From Clostridia bacterium (lineage in GTDB: Bacteria; Bacillota; Clostridia; Christensenellales; UBA3700): DNA of 5,005 nucleotides. The notes under the pieces were generated by a model. That model was not told the origin of the DNA and searched no databases. It saw only the letters and a program-made list of their open reading frames with translations. The stretch spans positions 1 to 5,005 of the forward strand of contig CAAGRV010000135.1 of the NCBI GenBank assembly GCA_900772745.1, given 5' to 3'. Each line of letters begins with the position of its first letter. The stretch's first letter is position 1. Shown piece after piece: positions 1-5,005 of this stretch. The position numbers were made by a program, and so were the translations under genes.

Positions 1-1
1 G

Positions 2-1159
2 ATTGACTATACACCTATCTCGGACGAACATATCGACCTATCCCGTATTGCCGAGATTGGCAACAAAGGCGTCAAACTTATGCTTGGCGAGTCTACCAAT
101 ATCGAAAAGCAAGGCTCGACTATCAGCGAAGTAAAAGTTGGAGAAACGCTCGACAAAATCATCACTGGCAATTCCAACAAGCGTGTTATCATCGCTACTT
201 TTGCCTCCAATGTCAATCGTATCCAACAAATCGTAGATATTTGTGAGCGAGTGGGCAGAAAGGTTGCTTTCAATGGTCGCAGTATGAAGAATATCTCGGT
301 TATGGCAAAGGAACTAAAACTTTTGTCGGCACGTGATACCACCATTATTGACATTGACAAAATCGGCGATATTGAACCTAACAAACTTTGTATTATCACA
401 ACAGGCTCTCAAGGCGAACCTATGAGTGCACTGACCAGAATGTGCATGGGCGAAGACAAAGTCATCGTAGGAGATCAAGACCTCATCATCATATCTTCAT
501 CTCCTATCCCAGGCAACGAAAAGGCAATTTACAACGTCATCAACAACTTGTACCGCCGTGGAGCGAAAGTTGTGTATGGCTCACTCGAAGCATTGCACGC
601 ATCAGGTCACGCTTGCCAAGAAGAAATCAAACTTATGACAACATTGGTCAAACCACAAATGTTCATTCCTGTGCACGGCGAATATAGACACATGCAACAA
701 AATAGAGATCTTGCAGTTTCGGTAGGCGTCAATCCAAAGAATACTATGATTGCCGAGATTGGCACTTGTATTGCTATCGAAAAGAAAGGCTTGAAAAGAC
801 TGGACAACGTGGTGGCAGGCAACACTTATGTTGACGGATTGAGCGGAGTAGATATGGGCATTTTGAAAGATAGACACCAGCTCAGCAAAGAAGGCTTGCT
901 TATTGCGCTCATCAGCATATCGGTTGAGGACAAAGAGATGGCAGCTCCACCAGAAATCATTGCTCGTGGTATAAGTTTGGACGAGAGTCAAATAGAGCAT
1001 ATCAAGGGCATAATCGTCCAATTCTATGACCAAACCAACTACAATATCAAGGAAAATCGTGATAGTTTCAAGTCCAATTTGCGTAAGAAAATCAACAGAT
1101 ATCTCAACAACAAGCTTATGCAAAAACCAATGGTCTTGCCGATAATTATGGAAAAGTAA
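2..1159 (+). CDS. rnj: Ribonuclease J, C-terminal part (5' end outside the window)
   Basis: Ribonuclease J is a cytoplasmic metallo-beta-lactamase/beta-CASP enzyme with 5'-to-3' exonuclease and endonuclease activity in mRNA decay and RNA maturation. The frame is open from base 2 and gives 385 residues. It begins with IDYTPI, which in the family directly follows the metal-binding GDFK motif, so about 170 residues are missing relative to B. subtilis RNase J1 (about 555 aa). Visible family motifs are ESTN (beta-CASP acidic motif, Glu instead of the more usual Asp, near base 89), GSQGEP (404-421), HASGHA (596-613, phosphate and metal-site histidines) and HGEYRHM (from 674, metal-site histidine). 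The C-terminus ends in the family-typical MVLPIIMEK, so the 3' end is complete. The internal ATG at 80 is not the real start, because homology continues upstream of it. The TAA stop shares one base with the next ATG. Family identity is very secure. Whether it is a J1- or J2-type paralogue cannot be told. Confidence 0.96.
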   Translation: MDYTPISDEHIDLSRIAEIGNKGVKLMLGESTNIEKQGSTISEVKVGETLDKIITGNSNKRVIIATFASNVNRIQQIVDICERVGRKVAFNGRSMKNISVMAKELKLLSARDTTIIDIDKIGDIEPNKLCIITTGSQGEPMSALTRMCMGEDKVIVGDQDLIIISSSPIPGNEKAIYNVINNLYRRGAKVVYGSLEALHASGHACQEEIKLMTTLVKPQMFIPVHGEYRHMQQNRDLAVSVGVNPKNTMIAEIGTCIAIEKKGLKRLDNVVAGNTYVDGLSGVDMGILKDRHQLSKEGLLIALISISVEDKEMAAPPEIIARGISLDESQIEHIKGIIVQFYDQTNYNIKENRDSFKSNLRKKINRYLNNKLMQKPMVLPIIMEK

Positions 1160-1743
1160 TGGAAATACTAGAACAACTTTACAACTATGCACGAGAAAAC
1201 TATATTCCTATCATAGATGACGAAAGTCTAGAAGTGCTCCTAGCGGAAGTGACTCAAACCAAGCCAAAACGCATCTTGGAGATAGGCACGGCGGTGGGCT
1301 ATTCGGGTGCGCTTATGCTCCAAAAATCCGACGCAGTGCTAGATACTATCGAGATTGATGAAAACAGGAGAAATATTGCTCAAAAGCTTTGGAAGGAGTT
1401 GGGGATTGATAGTCGCATAAACAGCTATCTTGGCAGTGCCGACGAGATATTGGGCGAGGTCATAGCGGACAAAGAATATGACTTTGTATTCATCGACGGA
1501 CCAAAGAGTCGATGCTCCCAATACTATGACGAGTGCTTTGAACACATATCTAGCGGTGGCGTGATTTTCGTGGACGACGTTTTGTTTTTTGGAATGGTCA
1601 AAGGACAAGACTGGGTATCTCACAAGCACAGAACAATAGTAAACAATTTGAGAAAATTTTTGGATAAAATACAGAGCGATGCAAGAGTCGACGTCACAAT
1701 TTTGGACATTGGCAACGGTATTGCAGTGATAAGGAAAAAATGA
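1159..1743 (+). CDS. trmR: SAM-dependent O-methyltransferase, TrmR/YrrM-like (tRNA 5-hydroxyuridine methyltransferase)
   Basis: Predicted cytoplasmic class I methyltransferase of 194 aa. The SAM-binding motif I is ILEIGTAVGYSG (residues 39-50). The acidic end of strand beta-2 is IEIDE (64-68). DFVFIDGPKS (108-117) and VDDVLFFGMV (138-147) occupy the positions of the metal-binding Asp and Asp-Asn segments of divalent-metal O-methyltransferases, and the C-terminal NGIAVIRK strand is typical. B. subtilis TrmR methylates 5-hydroxyuridine-34 of tRNA to 5-methoxyuridine and is encoded next to U32 proteins. The same adjacency here is the main reason for preferring TrmR over a generic small-molecule (catechol-type) methyltransferase. 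It is about 20 residues shorter than B. subtilis YrrM at the N-terminus, but helix-forming residues precede motif I as expected. The start overlaps the RNase J stop (TAATG), and only a weak GGAAAAG lies 2 bases upstream, so translation is probably coupled. Odd point: the usual Asn of the metal motif is Asp140. Confidence 0.88.
   Translation: MEILEQLYNYARENYIPIIDDESLEVLLAEVTQTKPKRILEIGTAVGYSGALMLQKSDAVLDTIEIDENRRNIAQKLWKELGIDSRINSYLGSADEILGEVIADKEYDFVFIDGPKSRCSQYYDECFEHISSGGVIFVDDVLFFGMVKGQDWVSHKHRTIVNNLRKFLDKIQSDARVDVTILDIGNGIAVIRKK
1731..1735 (+). promoter_or_regulatory. Ribosome binding site of the U32 gene
   Basis: AAGGA sits 4 bases before ATG 1740, inside the last codons of the methyltransferase gene. 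It supports ATG 1740 as the start and, with the ATGA stop/start overlap, suggests coupled translation of the two predicted tRNA-modification enzymes. Confidence 0.7.
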
Positions 1744-2972
1744 AGAAGACAGAACTACTAGCTCCAGCTGGAGATATGAACAAATTGAAGACGGCTTTAC
1801 ACTTTGGTGCGGACGCTGTTTATGTGGGTGGAAGTGCGTTTAGTTTGCGTGCCAACGCCAAGAATTTTGACGACCAAATGCTCAAAGAGGCGGTAGAATA
1901 TACCCATTCTGTGGGCAAAAAAATATATGTTGCGACCAATATTTTAGCGAAAAACCAAGACTTCGACAAGTTGGGTGACTATTTTCGTTATTTGTATGAG
2001 ATTGGCGCAGATGCGGTGATTATATCCGATCCCGGTGTGATGATGGTGTGCAAAGAATATGCTCCTCATATTGAAATCCACCTATCTACTCAAGCCAACA
2101 CTACCAACAAATATTCGGCAAAGTTTTGGGCTGACCAAGGTGTAAAAAGAGTCGTTTTGGCAAGAGAAACATCTATGGCGGACATCAAAGAAATCAGAGA
2201 GTTTTTGCCAAGCGATATAGAGATAGAGGCGTTCGTACACGGTGCAATGTGCATATCTTACAGCGGAAGATGCTTGTTGTCCAATGCTTTGACGGGCAGA
2301 GCTAGCAATCGTGGAGATTGTGTCCAAGCTTGCCGTTGGGAATATCAAATTGTCGAGGCCAATCGTGGCGGTCAACCGCTTACTATCGGTCAAGAGGGCG
2401 ACAAGGGGACGTATATTCTCAACTCCAAAGATCTCAATATGATTGAGCATATTGACGAGCTCATCGAGAATGGTGTGTATTCGTTCAAAATCGAGGGCAG
2501 AATGAAATCGCCTTATTATGTGGCAAGCGTAGTCAATGCTTATCGCAAGGCTATCGACAGCTATTATGCCAATCCGACGGAGTACAAGCCAAGCGAAAAG
2601 CTTGTGAGCGAATTGTATAAGAACAGCCACAGAGATTATACGACAGGCTTTTATTATGACAGCTCAGACAGCGTATGTCTCAACACTTCCCAACCAAAAT
2701 GCGACTATGAGTTTATGGCGGAAGTTAGAGGTTATGACGAAGAGAGGGGTGGCATAATTGTCGAACAACGCAATCGTTTCAAAGTGGGTGATACTTTGGA
2801 GATTTTGTCTAGTAGTGATGAGTATTGGAATAGGGAACTTGTCATCGAGGCAATGTATGATATGGACGGCAATCAAGTTGAGGACGCCAAGCTTGTCCAA
2901 CAAAAATTGTTTATCCCAACTCCATTCAAACTCACCGAAAGAGATATTCTAAGAAAAGAGGTAAAAAGATGA
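1740..2972 (+). CDS. trhP: U32-family protein, TrhP/YrrO-like (prephenate-dependent tRNA U34 hydroxylation)
   Basis: This 410-aa protein is often annotated as peptidase U32 or collagenase-like protease. Family knowledge (E. coli TrhP/YegQ, B. subtilis YrrN/YrrO) points instead to prephenate-dependent, oxygen-independent hydroxylation of tRNA uridine-34. The N-terminal barrel starts with LLAPAGD and ADAVYVGG (residues 6-31). The U32 signature runs from EAFVHGAMC to GRCLLS (about 164-181). Four cysteines (C171, C178, C194, C198) form the cluster expected for [4Fe-4S] binding, by analogy with UbiU/UbiV-type relatives. NSKDLN and KIEGRMK (250-256) are further family motifs. Residues from about 325 to the end form the small beta-rich U32 C-terminal domain. 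Its length is close to B. subtilis YrrO (about 420 aa). The ATG overlaps the methyltransferase stop as ATGA and has AAGGA 4 bases upstream, so the two proteins are likely translationally coupled. They would act in sequence: hydroxylation first, then methylation. The exact tRNA substrate is inferred, not seen. Confidence 0.92.
   Translation: MKKTELLAPAGDMNKLKTALHFGADAVYVGGSAFSLRANAKNFDDQMLKEAVEYTHSVGKKIYVATNILAKNQDFDKLGDYFRYLYEIGADAVIISDPGVMMVCKEYAPHIEIHLSTQANTTNKYSAKFWADQGVKRVVLARETSMADIKEIREFLPSDIEIEAFVHGAMCISYSGRCLLSNALTGRASNRGDCVQACRWEYQIVEANRGGQPLTIGQEGDKGTYILNSKDLNMIEHIDELIENGVYSFKIEGRMKSPYYVASVVNAYRKAIDSYYANPTEYKPSEKLVSELYKNSHRDYTTGFYYDSSDSVCLNTSQPKCDYEFMAEVRGYDEERGGIIVEQRNRFKVGDTLEILSSSDEYWNRELVIEAMYDMDGNQVEDAKLVQQKLFIPTPFKLTERDILRKEVKR
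2958..2962 (+). promoter_or_regulatory. Ribosome binding site of the glycosyltransferase gene
   Basis: GAGGT is complementary to the 16S rRNA 3' end and lies 6 bases before ATG 2969, within the last codons of the U32 gene. It supports this start, which overlaps the U32 stop codon as ATGA. Confidence 0.7.
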
Positions 2973-4231
2973 AGAGCGTAGTTTTGGTGTTCTACCAACA
3001 AGGAATGTACGATCAATCGGCAGTCGCAATCAAAGATTTTTTTGACCAACATATCAATGATTGTGAAATTGTTATGGTGGAAGAAGACAAGTTTTCTTAT
3101 TGCTATGCCAGCAAAGTAAGCAAGGGCTTTTACAAGTTTACCGCCCGCAATCTTCCGCTTTTCAATCGTTTTGTCAAAGGTTTTAGGAGCAAAACAAAGA
3201 AAAAGGACGCCAAACAACCTATTGAGCTCCAAGGACAAACGGAGAATGAAAAAACCAAATTCAAAAGAATTGAGAACGTTCTCAACAGATTTTCTCCAAA
3301 CGTAGTGTTGTGCCTTACACCAAAGTCCCACGACTTGGCAATCAAGGCAAGAATGACGCTCAAAATGGATATGCCTATCTATGCGCTGATGACGGATTAT
3401 TGCCTTAACCCAATGTTTATCAATGAGCTCAGCGATGGGTATCTTGTCCAAAACGAGTTGTTAGGTCAAGCCCTCCAAACAAAGGGCGTGGACGGCAACA
3501 AGATTTTTATCACTGGCACACCAATCAAAATGGTAGACAAAGAATATGACATTGTCGCACTTCGCAAAAAATATGGCATTGACAATGAGCTACCTGTGGT
3601 GACAATAGTCGGCGGTAGATATGGTTGCGATTATGTAAAAAATGCGGTCACTGTGCTAGTCGACTACTACCAATCACTCAATCTTTTGGTGGTGACCTCG
3701 GGTAGTAACAGCATCGAGAACTATGTCAAGACGGTATGCAAAAACAAGGGTATCAGCCAAAATGTTGTAATGGTTTCCCAACCTGACGATATGTACGAAG
3801 TTTATGCAATTACCAAAGTGCTCATATCATCTCCGACAGCGGGCGTGACTTACGAGGCAATGGAACTATGCTTGCCAACCGTATTGCTCCAACCAATGAA
3901 TATCATCGAACGTGGCAACTATTCTTATTTGACTACCAACCGCATTGCATTGTGCGGAGCTAGCAAGCAAGAGTTGATTACTTCGACGCTCAATTTGCTC
4001 AACAACGATGACGTGTATGCCGACAAAGTGGCAGAGCTAGAAGATTTGAAAGCTGACGTTACACCACAAGTTGTAGAATTTTTGATAGAAAAAGCCAATC
4101 AAAACAACAAAACTATCGTTGTCGAAGAACCACCGGTGAGCGACGAACTAGCAAAGGAGCAAGCAGAAGAGCCAAAGGCTGACGAAAAACAAACAAAGAA
4201 AAAGAAAAACAAGAAGGAAAAAAATGATTAG
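2969..4231 (+). CDS. Divergent GT28/MGDG-synthase-like glycosyltransferase with lysine-rich tail
   Basis: This 420-aa protein has the two-domain layout of UgtP/MGDG-synthase/MurG-type GT-B enzymes, which add sugars to lipid acceptors at the inner membrane face. The N-terminal domain contains PIYALMTDY (136-144), followed by GYLVQNELL and KIFITGTPI (157-186), matching the family's TD...D.Y.V..E....G...I.VTG.P pattern. The C-terminal domain contains VVTIVGGRYG (210-219), LVVTSGSN (240-247) and an SSPTAGVTYEAM...LPTVLLQP segment (287-309), followed by E314 and N317. These correspond to the nucleotide-sugar-binding GG.T..EA...LP region. Oddities: the N-terminal glycine/histidine-rich acceptor loop (GxGH-type) is replaced by FYQQGMYDQSA. 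A basic, hydrophilic stretch lies at 70-100. The last ~40 residues are an acidic then lysine-rich low-complexity tail. ATG overlaps the U32 stop (ATGA), with GAGGT 6-7 bases upstream. Glycolipid synthesis is the best guess; donor and acceptor are unknown. Confidence 0.75.
   Translation: MKSVVLVFYQQGMYDQSAVAIKDFFDQHINDCEIVMVEEDKFSYCYASKVSKGFYKFTARNLPLFNRFVKGFRSKTKKKDAKQPIELQGQTENEKTKFKRIENVLNRFSPNVVLCLTPKSHDLAIKARMTLKMDMPIYALMTDYCLNPMFINELSDGYLVQNELLGQALQTKGVDGNKIFITGTPIKMVDKEYDIVALRKKYGIDNELPVVTIVGGRYGCDYVKNAVTVLVDYYQSLNLLVVTSGSNSIENYVKTVCKNKGISQNVVMVSQPDDMYEVYAITKVLISSPTAGVTYEAMELCLPTVLLQPMNIIERGNYSYLTTNRIALCGASKQELITSTLNLLNNDDVYADKVAELEDLKADVTPQVVEFLIEKANQNNKTIVVEEPPVSDELAKEQAEEPKADEKQTKKKKNKKEKND
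4214..4218 (+). promoter_or_regulatory. Ribosome binding site embedded in the lysine codons of the glycosyltransferase tail
   Basis: AAGGA, formed by adjacent Lys and Glu codons of the upstream gene, is 5 bases before ATG 4224. The same bases therefore encode the charged tail and recruit ribosomes for the Dabb gene. The surrounding purine-rich stretch contains several AAGAA-like sequences, but this is the best-placed one. Confidence 0.65.
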
Positions 4232-4511
4232 ACATATTGTAATGTACAAACTAAAAGACCCAACTGAGCAAAACAAAATCGAGCTAAGAGACAAGTTTTT
4301 GTCAATGGACGGCAAGATTGAAGTGCTCAGAAGTATCAAGTCGGGCATAGACTTTCTAGGCTCGGAAAGAAGTTTTGACGTGGTGCTCGAATGCGAATTC
4401 GACAGTCGTCAAGATATGGAAACATACCGCTCGCACCCAGTGCATTTGCCTGTGATGGCGTATGTAAAGAGTGTTGTAGAACAATCAAAAAGCGTAGATT
4501 ATGAAATTTAG
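4224..4511 (+). CDS. Dabb (stress-responsive alpha/beta-barrel) domain protein
   Basis: A 95-aa protein that is essentially a single Dabb domain, a dimeric ferredoxin-like fold. Matching features are the opening MIRHIVMYKLKD (1-12), with the conserved HIV and KLK of the first strand, then SERSFDVVLECEF (47-59) and METYRSHPVHLPV (65-77) with the characteristic YxxHPxH, and a terminal VDYE. Dabb proteins are small, cytoplasmic and mostly of unassigned biochemical role, and stand-alone copies are common in Bacillota. The start overlaps the glycosyltransferase gene by 8 bases, and AAGGA lies 5 bases upstream inside that gene's lysine codons. The TAG stop overlaps the ribosome binding site of the cyclophilin gene. 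It may be co-expressed with its neighbours, but nothing in the sequence identifies a substrate. Family assignment is secure; function is not. Confidence 0.88.
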   Translation: MIRHIVMYKLKDPTEQNKIELRDKFLSMDGKIEVLRSIKSGIDFLGSERSFDVVLECEFDSRQDMETYRSHPVHLPVMAYVKSVVEQSKSVDYEI

Positions 4512-4514
4512 GAG
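4510..4514 (+). promoter_or_regulatory. Ribosome binding site of the cyclophilin gene, overlapping the Dabb stop codon
   Basis: AGGAG shares its first two bases with the TAG stop (4509-4511) of the Dabb gene and lies 6 bases before ATG 4521. This is the strongest Shine-Dalgarno sequence in the window, and the rest of it lies in the window's only intergenic gap. Confidence 0.8.
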
Positions 4515-4520
4515 AAATAT

Positions 4521-5005
4521 ATGAACAAAATTCAAATTGAACTAACTGACGGCAGAGTGATGAACGCAAACCTTTATGAAGATATTGCCCCAATCACTGT
4601 AAAGAACTTTATGGAGCTCGTGGCAAAAGACTTTTTTGCAGGACTTGTTTTCCACAGAGTAATTCCAAAATTTATGATTCAAGGCGGTGGAATGGACCAA
4701 GCGTTCAATCCAAAAGCAACCCCATCTATCAAGGGCGAATTCCGAGCAAACGGCGTTCAGAACGACCTAAAACACACCAAAGGTACATTGTCAATGGCTC
4801 GTACCAATATGCCAAACTCGGCGTCTAGCCAATTCTTTATTTGTGTAGACGACACTCCATTCCTTGACGGACAATATGCTGCTTTTGGCGAACTTAGCGA
4901 CGAAGAGAGTATGCAAGTTGCGGTGGATATATCCAACGTACATACTATTTCGGTTGGATATTATGATGACGTACCATACGAACCAATCATCATCAAAACA
5001 ATCCA
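4521..5005 (+). CDS. Cyclophilin-type peptidyl-prolyl cis-trans isomerase (3' end outside the window)
   Basis: The frame is open from ATG 4521 to the window edge (161 residues seen). The product catalyses cis-trans isomerisation of peptidyl-prolyl bonds. Its core motif FHRVIPKFMIQGG (44-56) carries the catalytic Arg46 with Phe51, Met52 and Gln54, equivalent to human CypA Arg55, Phe60, Met61 and Gln63. GTLSMAR (88-94), NSASSQFFI (99-107, with the active-site Phe106) and FLDGQYAAFGEL (114-125) follow. The position of CypA Trp121 is Phe114 and that of His126 is Tyr119, as often seen in bacterial cyclophilins that bind cyclosporin poorly. There is no signal peptide or lipobox, so a cytoplasmic protein is predicted. 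The last visible residues, EPIIIKTI, resemble the final beta strand, so only a few residues are probably missing. A strong AGGAG lies 6 bases before the ATG. It probably closes or continues the same transcription unit. Confidence 0.95.
   Translation, partial: MNKIQIELTDGRVMNANLYEDIAPITVKNFMELVAKDFFAGLVFHRVIPKFMIQGGGMDQAFNPKATPSIKGEFRANGVQNDLKHTKGTLSMARTNMPNSASSQFFICVDDTPFLDGQYAAFGELSDEESMQVAVDISNVHTISVGYYDDVPYEPIIIKTI

Noticed and set aside
47..62. Exact 16-base direct repeat, ATTGCCGAGATTGGCA, also at 749-764
   Set aside because: Both copies are in frame within RNase J and encode the same peptide IAEIG at two places in the protein. This is best explained by coincidence of peptide and codon choice, not by a functional repeat.
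80..82. ATG as the start of the RNase J gene
   Set aside because: The frame is open to the left edge and the residues before it (IDYTPI ... IAEIGNKGVK) match RNase J. The true start lies outside the window.
602..1192. Long antisense open frame (196 codons) opposite RNase J and the start of the methyltransferase
   Set aside because: It lies wholly opposite well-supported genes, its translation resembles no family I recognise, and it has no good ribosome binding context. It is a by-product of codon use on the plus strand. The same applies to the antisense frames at 2082-2630 and 2873-3451.
2433..2447. Small inverted repeat CTCAAT-ATG-ATTGAG
   Set aside because: A 6-bp stem with a 3-base loop inside the U32 coding sequence, AT-rich and with no following T-run. 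It is too weak for a terminator.
4374..4379. TTGACG, a possible -35 element within the Dabb gene
   Set aside because: No TATAAT-like -10 sequence occurs at 16-18 bases downstream, and the match falls in coding sequence.

Overview
The window is about 5 kb of tightly packed, single-strand coding sequence from a bacterium, with no gene-free stretch. It reads as one operon-like run of six plus-strand genes. In order they are: the C-terminal two thirds of a ribonuclease J (cut by the left edge), a SAM-dependent O-methyltransferase of the TrmR/YrrM type, a U32-family protein of the TrhP/YrrO type, a divergent GT28/MGDG-synthase-like glycosyltransferase, a small Dabb-domain protein, and a cyclophilin peptidyl-prolyl isomerase (cut by the right edge). 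Adjacent genes overlap by 1, 4, 4 and 8 bases. The only gap, 9 bases before the cyclophilin, holds most of its Shine-Dalgarno sequence.

The gene content suggests a Bacillota member, probably an uncultured Clostridia-like lineage. RNase J, the neighbouring YrrM/YrrO-type pair (also adjacent in Bacillus subtilis), a GT28 glycolipid-type glycosyltransferase and AGGAG-like ribosome binding sites all fit. A hand count of two lines gives roughly 40-45% GC. TAA, TGA and TAG are all used as stops, so the code is the standard bacterial one and not the Mycoplasma code. No finer placement can be justified from this sequence.

Functionally, the first three genes share an RNA theme. RNase J handles mRNA decay and rRNA/RNA maturation. 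The U32 protein is predicted to hydroxylate U34 of certain tRNAs, and the methyltransferase is predicted to methylate the product to 5-methoxyuridine. The fourth gene is probably a membrane-associated glycosyltransferase, with an altered N-terminal motif and a long charged, lysine-rich tail. The last two are a small Dabb protein of unclear role and a protein-folding enzyme. No RNA gene, mobile element, CRISPR array, terminator or convincing promoter was seen.

I found no undescribed multi-gene system here. The window looks like ordinary core or housekeeping sequence. The points most worth checking are the divergent glycosyltransferase, the lysine tail that also carries the next gene's ribosome binding site, the poly-A runs at two gene junctions, and a metal-ligand variant in the methyltransferase.
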